Origin: Candidatus Zixiibacteriota bacterium
GTDB taxonomy: Bacteria > Zixibacteria > MSB-5A5 > GN15 > FEB-12
Length of the DNA: 64,000 nucleotides
Direction of reading: 5' to 3'
Assembly (NCBI GenBank): GCA_035380245.1
Contig: DAOSXA010000001.1
Coordinates: 530,069-594,068 of the forward strand
The position numbers and the translations under genes are program-made. Positions 40,862-49,379 of this stretch are shown here, piece after piece; position 1 is the first letter of the stretch; every line of letters begins with the position of its first letter. The notes under the pieces are model-generated. The model worked only from the letters and a program-made list of their open reading frames with translations. It made no database searches and had not been told where the DNA came from.

Positions 40862-41998
40862 TCAGACGGGGTTTTCAAAAAAGGGAATCGTACACAGACC
40901 GGTATTACCAGCCAGAGCATTTGCCTCTGAGCGAAAACGCGTGAACAGAACCAGATCATCTTTTTCCAGGCGATTCAAATTGACATCACCGCGGGCACGG
41001 TATTCACTCTCTCGACGCCAATCGCTTTTTTGACCTTGTGACTGATACCGCCAGAGGTCAACAGGATCGTTGACGTTCTCGTCATTGGTCATATAGCACA
41101 CCGGCTCGAGGCCGAGTTGTTTTCCCGCAGTTTTCCTAATCCCGACACCGTAAGGCTCAAACGACATTTCCCGGTAACGCGACCGATAGCGCATCAAACC
41201 GGCGGCTTTGTCCGGGGGCAGATCGGAAAATCCAACGGTCGCAATACCGTTTCTCATGTGCCGTGAGGAGGCGATAATTCGCCCGGTGGTGACAATATGT
41301 CGCAGTGTTTCATATCCGGATCGAGGGTACGATTGGGAACGAACAACGGCATGCCAATAATCAGCCGAGTGCTCATCCGGCCAGGGACCATTATTGGCGC
41401 GTGTCCAATGTACATAATAGTCTCTTGTCATCTTCCTTGCCTCGTTGGTGAGTTGGGTCGGGTCGACAACATAGCCGATCGGTGCGGGTGAAACGGAGGC
41501 CTCACAGAGGAAACGCTCATCGACTGCTATCTCTTTTGCGCGGGCCTTTTCCAGCCGGTTCTTCATTGAGCCTTTGTCGCTGATAGCAATCGGAACAAGA
41601 AGATCGGCCGCCTCGACAACCAGAAGATCGCGAAGCTGCATGAGGGTTCGGTGGTCACCGCCGGTCCTGACCGGATGAACCGGGATGTATTGCGTTCGTT
41701 CGGTGTTCAGTCTGAAGTCATGGGCAACTTGAGCGCAAAAGCCATCCCAATCATCGGCACCGGGAATTAAGTAGAGTTGTAATGGAATACTCATTTCACT
41801 TGCGGCGGTAGTTATAAGATCCCAGCCCGCTACGCCGATTGAGCTTATCACGGTCAAACCGCATTTACGCACCCACTCCAGAGCGGCAACGGTTTGACGC
41901 ACCCAGGTTGTTTTTCCGCAGGGGCGCATCGGTTGACGCGAGATCAACAACGCAACACGCTGCCCGTGACGAATATCTCCCGCTTGAGGTGACAGCAT
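40862..41998 (-). CDS. Two-domain protein: DprA/LOG-like Rossmann domain with AbiGi/DUF2971-like C-terminal domain
   Basis: This is a 378-residue protein of unrecognised architecture. The N-terminal half (about 10-165) reads like a DprA/LOG (SLOG) nucleotide-binding Rossmann fold: VALLISRQPM, VRKCGLTVISSIGVAGWDLITTAA, and RDLLVVEAADLLVPIAISDKGSMKNRLEKA, paralleling the RNRIIAGLS...VVVVEA...SGSLITA segments of DprA. The C-terminal half has LRHIVTTGRIIASS, ATVGFSDLPP, FEPYGVGIRKTAGKQLGLEPVCYM and DWRRESEYRARG, which recall the AbiGi/DUF2971 group (VCFSE, YGI, WRxExEWR). SLOG domains serve as ligand sensors in several antiviral systems, so a single-gene stress or defence role is possible. Both assignments are by eye. 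Confidence 0.5.
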   Translation of the reverse strand: MLSPQAGDIRHGQRVALLISRQPMRPCGKTTWVRQTVAALEWVRKCGLTVISSIGVAGWDLITTAASEMSIPLQLYLIPGADDWDGFCAQVAHDFRLNTERTQYIPVHPVRTGGDHRTLMQLRDLLVVEAADLLVPIAISDKGSMKNRLEKARAKEIAVDERFLCEASVSPAPIGYVVDPTQLTNEARKMTRDYYVHWTRANNGPWPDEHSADYWHAVVRSQSYPRSGYETLRHIVTTGRIIASSRHMRNGIATVGFSDLPPDKAAGLMRYRSRYREMSFEPYGVGIRKTAGKQLGLEPVCYMTNDENVNDPVDLWRYQSQGQKSDWRRESEYRARGDVNLNRLEKDDLVLFTRFRSEANALAGNTGLCTIPFFENPV

Positions 41999-42115
41999 GC
42001 TTACAATATAGATAGTTTTACCCTCCCGTCAACCTCAGCAGTCATCTGAATCCGGCGATCGGTCAGTGATATTTTCCTTGAATTAACACCGTTTGCTATT
42101 GTAATTAGAACCATT

Positions 42116-43342
42116 ATGAGAATCCATACCACCCTTGTTGTCTTTCTTGCGTTCGTGGCGACAGCATCGCTCACGGCGGCCACTCTGACGGTCGAACGCG
42201 GTTCCGACCTTCAGTCCGTTATCAACTATGCCCAGGACGGCGATACTCTGCTGCTCGGGACCAAGGTTTTCGAGGCTAAACCATCACCGTTGGTCGATTC
42301 CACCTGCGGCAATTGTCTCGATCCACGGACCGAGGTAATCGCTACGTATGGCTTTATCGTTGAGAATAAGTCGCTTGTACTGATAGGCAAAGATCGGGAG
42401 GGTACGGTTCTGGTCACCAACGCCGGTTACGGCCTGTTCATAAACAACTCCCCTACGACAGAAATCCGGAATCTGACTATCACCGGGGGTCTTCGCGATC
42501 ACGACGGCAACGCCACCGACGGTGCGCTGGTAGTGCGGCGCTCGCAGGTTTGTATCCGCGAGGTCAACATCATTGACAACGACCATCGCCACGAGGATTC
42601 ATCGGTAGTGGTGGGGATCGGCGGTATCGTGGGGCGCGAGGGGGCTAACTTGATGATCGATCATTGTCGTCTGGTCAATAATAGTTGGGATGGTCTCGCC
42701 CTTTATCGCGGCGCGACGGCGATTGTCACCGACTGCCTGATCAAGGATGGTCGCGGCGCCGGAATCGGCGTTACCTGGGATGCTACCTGTCTCGCCTATC
42801 GCAACGAGGTGACCGGTTATTGGAAAGGGATAGGTGCGTTCGGCACTTCCTGGGTCGCTGCCCGCAACAATCTCGTCCACGACAACCTTGGCTGGGGCAT
42901 TATCGCTACCGGCCAGTCATATATGGATATTGCCAACAATGTCGTTCATCATAACGGCAACTGCGGTATCGCTCCCTGGTCGACCGAATGCCGCGGCCGT
43001 ATCGTCAATAATATCGTTACCGACAACGGCTGGCGTAAAGAATGGGTCTGCCCCTGTGTCGGAGTATGGAATTATGGCGACTGGGCCAAATGGCAGTTCT
43101 CCAACAACATCGTTTTCGGCAACAAGGAGGGTGAATACCGCGATATCTGGGATCAAAAGGGTTTCAACGGCAACCTCGGTAATGATCCCATGTTTGCCGG
43201 AGAGAACGATTATCGCCTTCAACCCGGATCACCGGGCATCAATGCCGGTGACTCCACCATCTACAATCCCGACGGCACCCGCTCGCATATCGGTCTTTAC
43301 GGCGGTCCTCAGGCCTGGCACGTGCCGGACATTGAGAATTGA
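42116..43342 (+). CDS. Secreted right-handed parallel beta-helix protein
   Basis: The 408-residue protein begins with a signal peptide (residues 1-20, cleaved near LTAATL). The body shows the pattern of about 20-residue coils with Asn/Gly ladders typical of pectate-lyase-like beta-helices: LVVRRSQVCIREVNIIDN, GANLMIDHCRLVNNSWDGLALY, ATAIVTDCLIKDGRGAGI, SYMDIANNVVHHNGNCGI, GRIVNNIVTDNG. It ends with DPMFAGENDYRLQPGSPGINAG, the usual cap of such proteins. Sugar binding or cleavage is likely; no catalytic residues can be assigned. The starting ATG directly follows ACCATT without a clear ribosome-binding site. Confidence 0.8.
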   Translation: MRIHTTLVVFLAFVATASLTAATLTVERGSDLQSVINYAQDGDTLLLGTKVFEAKPSPLVDSTCGNCLDPRTEVIATYGFIVENKSLVLIGKDREGTVLVTNAGYGLFINNSPTTEIRNLTITGGLRDHDGNATDGALVVRRSQVCIREVNIIDNDHRHEDSSVVVGIGGIVGREGANLMIDHCRLVNNSWDGLALYRGATAIVTDCLIKDGRGAGIGVTWDATCLAYRNEVTGYWKGIGAFGTSWVAARNNLVHDNLGWGIIATGQSYMDIANNVVHHNGNCGIAPWSTECRGRIVNNIVTDNGWRKEWVCPCVGVWNYGDWAKWQFSNNIVFGNKEGEYRDIWDQKGFNGNLGNDPMFAGENDYRLQPGSPGINAGDSTIYNPDGTRSHIGLYGGPQAWHVPDIEN

Positions 43343-43364
43343 TTTTGTTTGAACGGCGCGTGAT

Positions 43365-43436
43365 GATGGTGGGCGGCAGACGTCCTCGTCTGCCCCATAT
43401 CTCGTCCGGTAGCCAACTCGTCCACGGGTGGGGAAA
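43365..43436. repeat. Adjacent GGCAGACGTC and CCCACCCGTGGACGGGTGGG-type palindromes
   Basis: GGTGGGCGGCAGACGTCCTC near 43367 is followed by an inverted copy of the longer palindrome (CGTCCACGGGTGGGG near 43418). These are members of the dispersed families; nothing else is seen between 43343 and the tRNA. Confidence 0.6.
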
Positions 43437-43514
43437 CAAATATGTCAAGATTCCTTGGCAAGTCTCGGGGAGACCTGTCCTACAACTGAGGATTCATCCT
43501 ACAGCACTATTGCC

Positions 43515-43543
43515 TTGACAATTTCCAGCCAATTAGACACTAT
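43515..43543 (+). promoter_or_regulatory. Possible promoter of tRNA-Ser
   Basis: TTGACA, 17 bp and a weak CACTAT; the tRNA begins about 70 bp later. Confidence 0.35.
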
Positions 43544-43614
43544 TTACCGGTCGGTGAGTGGATTTAGCCTTTCATTGAGAGGCGCTGATCTGTTTCACCG
43601 CAATCGTCTTTGCC

Positions 43615-43702
43615 GGAGGAGTGGCTGAGTGGTCGAAAGCGGCGGTCTTGAAAACCGTTGTGCCGAAAGGTACCGTGGGTTCGAATCCTACCTCCTCCGC
43701 CA
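43615..43702 (+). tRNA. tRNA-Ser (anticodon TGA)
   Basis: GGAGGAG at the 5' end pairs with CTCCTCC at the 3' end, followed by discriminator G and an encoded CCA. GCGGTCTTGAAAACCG gives the anticodon arm with TGA. The long variable arm and TTCGAAT T-loop are typical of serine tRNAs. Confidence 0.95.
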
Positions 43703-43732
43703 TAATCAAGCCGATATTGTATGGCATAAGAC

Positions 43733-44233
43733 GTGATTATTTCCCCGAATAATGCTAAGACAGGTTTGCCGCCGGTGATCGACAGGCGCACCCGGTTGCT
43801 TATTCTCGGGTCGCTCCCATCGGATGAGTCGATCCGAAAACAGGAATACTACGGCAATAAACAAAATCGTTTCTGGTATCTGATCGGAACGGCAATCGGT
43901 CGCGAAATTCATCATATCTCTTATGAGGTAAAAATCGAGACACTGCTAGAACGCGGTATCGGTTTGTGGGATATCTACGCTCGGGGGCAACGTCAGGGTT
44001 CCGCCGACAGCAGCATCAAAACTTCGACGCTGAACGATTTCACCGTTCTCAAGGACCGTTGTCCACAATTACAAGTGGTCTGTTTCAACGGCCTCAAAGC
44101 CGCCTCCCAACGAAAAACGATTGAAGAGATGGGATATCGAACGCTTACACTGCTCTCCTCGAGCAGCGCCAATGCCGGGCGTGACCGTCAACGCCTGCGA
44201 CAATGGCGCAGTCTTGCCTTGTTTCTGCGCTGA
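43733..44233 (+). CDS. DNA-deoxyinosine glycosylase (uracil-DNA glycosylase superfamily)
   Basis: In this 166-residue protein LILGSLPSDESIRKQEYYGNKQNRFWYLIG (about 23-52) is the GSxPS...YY-x-N-x-x-N-x-FW signature of the deoxyinosine/hypoxanthine-DNA glycosylases of the UDG fold, followed by LLERGIGLWDIYARGQRQGSADSSI. It removes hypoxanthine from DNA. It begins 30 bp after tRNA-Ser and converges with the next regulator gene. Start codon: ATG at 43733, no strong ribosome-binding site. Cytoplasmic. Confidence 0.85.
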   Translation: MIISPNNAKTGLPPVIDRRTRLLILGSLPSDESIRKQEYYGNKQNRFWYLIGTAIGREIHHISYEVKIETLLERGIGLWDIYARGQRQGSADSSIKTSTLNDFTVLKDRCPQLQVVCFNGLKAASQRKTIEEMGYRTLTLLSSSSANAGRDRQRLRQWRSLALFLR

Positions 44234-45010
44234 TCAGGATGGAACGGATGGGGGAGCCACCGATGCCGAGCGGCGACGGTTGTCGTATTGTAAAAGAACC
44301 TTTCGCAGGGTGAAAGCGAGGTCCTTGTTATGAAACGGCTTGGCGAAATATCCATCAGCGCCGGTTTCTATCGCTCGTCGCGGTGCGGCCTGTTTGGAGC
44401 AACCCGTGATCAGAATTACCGGCATCGGATTGTACTTGCGTTTCACCTCGATCAACAACTCGGTTCCCTGCATGCCGGGCAACATGATATCCGACACCAC
44501 GACATCGACCATTTCCTCTTCCAGCAATTCCAGGGCGCTTTCGGCGTCTCCGGCGGTGAGAACCCGGTAACGTTCCAACTCGAGGAACTCTTTAAGCACT
44601 TCGACAATAACCGGTTCGTCGTCGACGACTAAAACCGTTCTCTTGCCGGTGGCGCGAGCCTTGGCCAGTTTGGCGTCGAGTGTCGCCGCCTGCACCGGAA
44701 GCAGGATGATGTCATTCACCCCCAGCTCGATATAATGACTGAGTGTTCCTTCATCGAACGATGTCCCGGCCATGATTACGGGGATGGGTTGATAGCGAGG
44801 ATTACCCTTGATCCATTTGATGAAGTCCATGCCGCGCCGACCGAATTCGCCGGCATCGACAATGACCAGATCAATCTCGACTCGTCGATCCAGCTCCTTA
44901 CGGGCCAGGCTGCAGTTCGGTGTTTGTAGAATAATGTGTCCAGCGGCGTCGAGCTTATCTCGCAAGTCGCACCAAACGCCGGTCGGTTCCGCTACCAAAA
45001 GGATCACCAT
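44234..45010 (-). CDS. Second tandem-receiver response regulator
   Basis: The 258-residue protein has two receiver domains. The first (about 1-120) is diverged: LVAEPT replaces the usual acidic pocket (DD pair), although VIVDAGEFG keeps an Asp. The second is canonical (about 123-240): VLVVDDEP, VVVSDIMLPG, LITGCS and FAKPFHNK. There is no output domain. It may act as a phosphate-flow modulator, like 28653-29405, but no kinase is next to it. The stop is one base after the neighbouring glycosylase stop (convergent). Confidence 0.85.
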   Translation of the reverse strand: MVILLVAEPTGVWCDLRDKLDAAGHIILQTPNCSLARKELDRRVEIDLVIVDAGEFGRRGMDFIKWIKGNPRYQPIPVIMAGTSFDEGTLSHYIELGVNDIILLPVQAATLDAKLAKARATGKRTVLVVDDEPVIVEVLKEFLELERYRVLTAGDAESALELLEEEMVDVVVSDIMLPGMQGTELLIEVKRKYNPMPVILITGCSKQAAPRRAIETGADGYFAKPFHNKDLAFTLRKVLLQYDNRRRSASVAPPSVPS

Positions 45011-45130
45011 GTAAGTCCGTCTCCGTGTGATATCCGTATCATGAGGTCAAACTATGTCTTATTGGAGTGTCGACATAAGCCGGATGTTGCTTTAGGGCAA
45101 GGGCTTTCAGAAATCATGGCCGATCCGGAT

Positions 45131-45161
45131 AAAAAAAGCGCCGGCTTTAGAAGTCGACGCT
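45131..45161 (-). terminator. Terminator of the phosphofructokinase gene
   Basis: On the minus strand AGCGTCGACTT and AAGCCGGCGCT form an interrupted stem followed by seven T residues. Confidence 0.7.
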
Positions 45162-45188
45162 TGAAAGGTTGCGATCGAAACACAGACG

Positions 45189-46394
45189 CTATTTTTCTGA
45201 AGTCATGATAAACAGCGGCTGCATTTCAAAGCTCTTATAATGCGGGCGAAGTCGCTCGGTGTTATAATGACGCTCGACATTGACGAACTTCTTCGAACTG
45301 GTTACGACTTCAATCGGGACATTGTCGTAACGACCGTTCTTGAGTACCACCAGTCGCCCGTGAACACCGGATAACAGCAGATCCAGAGCCAGGTTGCCGT
45401 AGGCCATTGGAACGATCGAGTCGATTGCGTCCGGATCACCGCCGCGCACCAGATATCCCAGTTTCTGAGTGATGAGATTGACCGGTCGGCCACAGTTATA
45501 CTTGGGTGACAATTCCTTGATTTCAGCGGATACCAAATCTCCGATACCGCCCAATTTTTTATGACCGTAGGCATCGGTAGTCTGATCCTGGAAAATCATC
45601 TCCGAGCCCTCGAAGATGGCGCCTTCGCTAACCAGCACCACCGAATACTTGCTCGGATTGTTGCGTCGATCGGCACAGAGCAGGTCGGTCAGGAGTCCAA
45701 TGTCGAACTTGTATTCCGGAATTACACAGCGGTTGGCGGCGCCGGCCATGGTCGGCAACATTGCCGTGAAACCGGCATAACGGCCGAAAACTTCCAACAC
45801 CAGAATCCGCTCATGAGAACCGGCCGAGGTACGCAGGCTGTGGGTCATCTGGATCGTACGTGTCACGCAGGTGGAAAAGCCGATGCAATAATCGGTGCCG
45901 GGGACATCGTTGTCCATGGTTTTCGGTATTGCCACCACCTTGACACCTTCCCGGAAAAGATGAACACCGTAACTGAGCGTATCATCGCCGCCGATAGGGA
46001 TTAAATAGTCGATACCGAGAAAATCCAGATTCTTGATCACCTCGGGGGTCATGTCGTTTAACTCATCCGTGTATTTGTCCTTGAGATGATCCGGAATCCG
46101 TGATTTCGGTACATGGCCGGGATGGGTCCGCGATGAATGCAGAAAAGTCCCGCCGGTTCGACCGGCTTTATTGACGATTTCCTCGGTCAGCACCTGGATG
46201 CAATGGCTGTTGTCGGCCTTTTTATCTCGAACAATATCGATCGTGCCGGCCCAACCACGACGAATCCCAATTACCTGGTATCCCTCGCGCAGTGCTCTGA
46301 TCGTCACCGCCCGAATAGCAGGATTCAAACCGGGGACATCACCACCGCCGGTTAAAATCCCGATCACACCTTTTGTCTTCTTGACGTTAGCCAC
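45189..46394 (-). CDS. pfp: 6-phosphofructokinase, predicted pyrophosphate-dependent
   Basis: The 401-residue protein has GILTGGGDVPGLNPAIRA (phosphate-binding start), LIPIGGDDTLSYG, and VVAIPKTMDNDVPGTDYCIGFSTC as the catalytic loop. The position that is Gly in ATP-dependent enzymes (GGDGS) is Asp here (GGDDT), and the loop carries Lys in PKTMDND. Those two substitutions define the PPi-using group. VFGRYAGFTA and the C-terminal GGDPDAIDS are normal for the fold. It phosphorylates fructose 6-phosphate with PPi, a reversible reaction that would allow both glycolysis and gluconeogenesis. Monocistronic, with its own terminator. Confidence 0.85.
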   Translation of the reverse strand: MANVKKTKGVIGILTGGGDVPGLNPAIRAVTIRALREGYQVIGIRRGWAGTIDIVRDKKADNSHCIQVLTEEIVNKAGRTGGTFLHSSRTHPGHVPKSRIPDHLKDKYTDELNDMTPEVIKNLDFLGIDYLIPIGGDDTLSYGVHLFREGVKVVAIPKTMDNDVPGTDYCIGFSTCVTRTIQMTHSLRTSAGSHERILVLEVFGRYAGFTAMLPTMAGAANRCVIPEYKFDIGLLTDLLCADRRNNPSKYSVVLVSEGAIFEGSEMIFQDQTTDAYGHKKLGGIGDLVSAEIKELSPKYNCGRPVNLITQKLGYLVRGGDPDAIDSIVPMAYGNLALDLLLSGVHGRLVVLKNGRYDNVPIEVVTSSKKFVNVERHYNTERLRPHYKSFEMQPLFIMTSEK

Positions 46395-46851
46395 TTAGGC
46401 ACCTCCGTAGGTCTTATCTAATCGGATCATTCAACGATCCGGATTGTCCTTATACTCCTTACAGGAACGATTTTACCGGTTGCGAGGTTTCATCGCGGGT
46501 CGGTCTATTTGAGGCATTCGTTCGACTCGAAGTATCGGTCAACCGATACGGTTCCTGAAGGCCAGACTCTTAAGATAATTAATCCGTTACGGCAGGTCAA
46601 AGGAAACCGTGCAATAGAAATGAAACGTAAATACCATGCCTTTGGGTTTGTTGAAAAGCCATACGCCCGCACCGAAGTTCCGGACACAACGGTAATACAG
46701 TCGACACAAAGCCACTTGTTATGCGGCGTTGGAGTCCTTAACCGCACAACACTCCCGCAAGCTAACTTATTGTTTTATAATGGATTGCGGCGAGATATCT
46801 CTATCTGCCGGGATGGTTTCCATCATAACTCTTCAATTGCTACGACAGGTA
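46395..46851. other. Gap of 457 bp holding a decayed repeat copy (46644-46735)
   Basis: The 5' half of the MITE-like element is recognisable: TTGTTGAAAAGCCATACGCC followed by GACACAAAGCCACTTGTTATGCGGCG. The right half has eroded. No convincing reading frame or hairpin terminator was found in the rest, apart from weak TTTTAT stretches. Confidence 0.45.
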
Positions 46852-49215
46852 TTAAAAATCCCAGCTATAGGTTATACCGAACGAGGGCAGTCGACCGAAC
46901 CAGTATTGAGGTTTCATAACAAGATAACACTCGTGGTTGGCGCACTCCATATCGGTGTAATAACAGCGCAAGTTGTCCCGGTCAAAAACGTTTATCAGCT
47001 CGGCAAAAGCGGTCAGTCGCCCTCGGGAGAGATTGAAATGACGATTCACGCGAATGTCGATCCGCTGGTAATAATCAACGCGGCTGTCCCAATACTGGGG
47101 TTGAGTTCGATAAGCATACGGCCGTCCGTACTGATCGGTCTGTACGATCAGGCTGCGACTGGAGTATGGCCAGCCGGTATGATAGGCAAAGGCGAGATTG
47201 ATTTGCCAGCGACCGGTCGGACGGTAAGCCAGGTCAAGATGAAGAGTGTGTTCCTGATCCTGTAACGACGGCACTGTTTGACCGTAGTCCTGGATTGATC
47301 CATTGTAATTCACCTGTTCGATATCATCCTCAGCCCGTGCGTAGGCATAACTGAGCCACCAGGCCAGTTTACCGCCGTTGTCCCTGCTGAAAAACAACTC
47401 AACACCGCGTGCCCGAGCCGCGGATCTGGTCACGTAGACTCTGTCCCATTCTGCTTCCGGAAACATGTGAAGATTCTCGTACAGGTTCCGGAATTCAGAG
47501 CGTGGATTGTGATAGCGTTTATAGTATGCCTCGAATCGCAGCATGTATCCCGGCCGTGGTTCCCATTGACAACCGGCGACAAAATGTTCGGCTCGTTCAT
47601 CGGGAGAATACAGGGTGTCGCCATCGGGTACTTCCAGATCACTCACTTCCTGACTCTGGTAAAAATAACCCCAGCCAAGTCTCAGGCTCGTATTACTGGA
47701 CAACTCGTAACTGACATTAGCTCTCGGTGATAAGTGTTCTCCGCCGGTGTGAGTAGCATGGTCGTACCTTCCACCTAGTTCCAGGGTCAGTGCTTCCTTA
47801 AAGCGCCGGCGACCGGTTAAATAAGCAGCATACCGACGTCCCGAACGCTCAAGAAAGACATGGGTTGTATCAATAAAAGCCCCACGATTGTAAAGCCTTT
47901 CTTCGAGGTAATCGAAATCAGCGCCTAGATAATGATACTCACCTCCCCAGCTCAGGAGAATTTTATCGGAGAGGTCCCATTGCCAGTCGGAACGGGCAGC
48001 CGCCATGTGGCAGTCTTCGGCATCCCTGATTCGATACAACGCATAGCCGTAACTTTCATTGTACCCCTGCCCGTGTCGTTCATGGTCGAAATATCCCGCT
48101 CCCACCAGATTGAAAACGCTGATTCTTTTCCCGAGCTGTGAGTGTAACGTAGCCCAGAGATAACTGTTGTTCCAGTCCGCGAACAAGCTGTCGGCATCAT
48201 TATCGGTATAAAAATACTCCAACCTGTCTCCGGCATGGAGGGCATGGACACTCAGGATATGATTTCCGCTGATTTGATAGCGAGTTTTAGCGAATAGGTC
48301 ATAGTAGACCGGGCTGATATCATCATCCTCACCCGCAAGCTGCAGAGCCAGATCGAAATACCCGCGCCGCGCTGCGACCAGCCATTCTCCCCGACCGTCG
48401 GCATAGAATCCATCGGCTAGTAACCGAGCATTAAATAAACTCAATCCCGCCGTATACCTGGGGTCATCATGGCGGGGACGTCGGGAATCAATGGTCAACA
48501 CGCCGCTCATTGCATCACCATAGTTCGCTCCGAAGCCGCCCGTCATTATCTCGACATCATCCACCGCTCCGATGTCGATAATACTCAATGCCCCGCCGTC
48601 GACATCTTTCAGGTGAAAAGGCTCGTAAAGACGAAGTCCGTCCAGGGTGACCAGCACTTCATCGTAATTGCCACCTCGGACCTTAAAACGAGTTGAATAC
48701 TCACCACTCGAAATTCCCGGAAGTCGCTTAATCGCTCGATAAAGGTCCTCACCGAAGTGTGGTATGGTCTCGATATGATCCCGAGTCATGCCGGTGCTGG
48801 TAGTCGGTGTCTGCTCCATGATGCCGTATGTTCCGGGAGCAACGGTGATATTTGACAGCTTAATCGGTTTTCGGTTCAGGCGACAGGTAATCCGGAGCGT
48901 ATCTCCACTCAATAGAACGAGGCTGTCGACTATTGCTGTCTCGTAACCGACCTGACTTATTTGGAGTCGATATATTCCCGGAGTTAATTTACGGAGGATA
49001 AAGCGGCCGTTGTCATCCGCTATCGTACCGCTATAGTGATCGACCAAGGCTACCGACGCCCCACTCAACGGCTCATTGTCGAGTGAATCACTGACCTGTC
49101 CGGTAATCACACCGCCTTGTGAAGATGGTTTTCCCTGAACCGGGGACACACACCAGACGAGGATGATCAGAATCCACAACGGCCAAACTTCAAGCCTGCG
49201 AGGGTAGCGAGACAA
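46852..49215 (-). CDS. TonB-dependent outer-membrane receptor
   Basis: The 787-residue protein has a signal peptide (1-28), a carboxypeptidase-regulatory-like beta-sandwich (about 35-115; GVITGQVSDSLDNEPLSGASVALVD, GRFILRKLTPGIYRLQIS), a plug domain (ETIPHFGEDLYRAIKRLPGISSG, YDEVLVTLDGLRLYEPFHL, DDVEIMTGGFGANYGDAMSG), then a 22-strand-type barrel ending in aromatic Trp-Asp-Phe, the outer-membrane-insertion signal. Such proteins import large or scarce ligands (siderophores, vitamins, glycans) using TonB energy. No uptake partner is adjacent, so the ligand is unknown. Confidence 0.92.
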   Translation of the reverse strand: MSRYPRRLEVWPLWILIILVWCVSPVQGKPSSQGGVITGQVSDSLDNEPLSGASVALVDHYSGTIADDNGRFILRKLTPGIYRLQISQVGYETAIVDSLVLLSGDTLRITCRLNRKPIKLSNITVAPGTYGIMEQTPTTSTGMTRDHIETIPHFGEDLYRAIKRLPGISSGEYSTRFKVRGGNYDEVLVTLDGLRLYEPFHLKDVDGGALSIIDIGAVDDVEIMTGGFGANYGDAMSGVLTIDSRRPRHDDPRYTAGLSLFNARLLADGFYADGRGEWLVAARRGYFDLALQLAGEDDDISPVYYDLFAKTRYQISGNHILSVHALHAGDRLEYFYTDNDADSLFADWNNSYLWATLHSQLGKRISVFNLVGAGYFDHERHGQGYNESYGYALYRIRDAEDCHMAAARSDWQWDLSDKILLSWGGEYHYLGADFDYLEERLYNRGAFIDTTHVFLERSGRRYAAYLTGRRRFKEALTLELGGRYDHATHTGGEHLSPRANVSYELSSNTSLRLGWGYFYQSQEVSDLEVPDGDTLYSPDERAEHFVAGCQWEPRPGYMLRFEAYYKRYHNPRSEFRNLYENLHMFPEAEWDRVYVTRSAARARGVELFFSRDNGGKLAWWLSYAYARAEDDIEQVNYNGSIQDYGQTVPSLQDQEHTLHLDLAYRPTGRWQINLAFAYHTGWPYSSRSLIVQTDQYGRPYAYRTQPQYWDSRVDYYQRIDIRVNRHFNLSRGRLTAFAELINVFDRDNLRCYYTDMECANHECYLVMKPQYWFGRLPSFGITYSWDF

Positions 49216-49379
49216 ATATCCTCCTTAGGCGGTATTGGTATATCAGTGACGCATGCGGATCGGTTTAGTTCAATAAACTTCAAGAAATGCAAAAGAGATC
49301 GGCAAAACAAGCAGTCCCGAGCGAGAGCCGAGATTTTTTCAATAGTCAGTTTCTTTTTTTCTGCTATCTTCGAAAGATA

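Noticed and set aside
46509..46919. Plus-strand frame of 136 codons
   Set aside because: It crosses the decayed element and the 3' end of the TonB receptor, with no family match.
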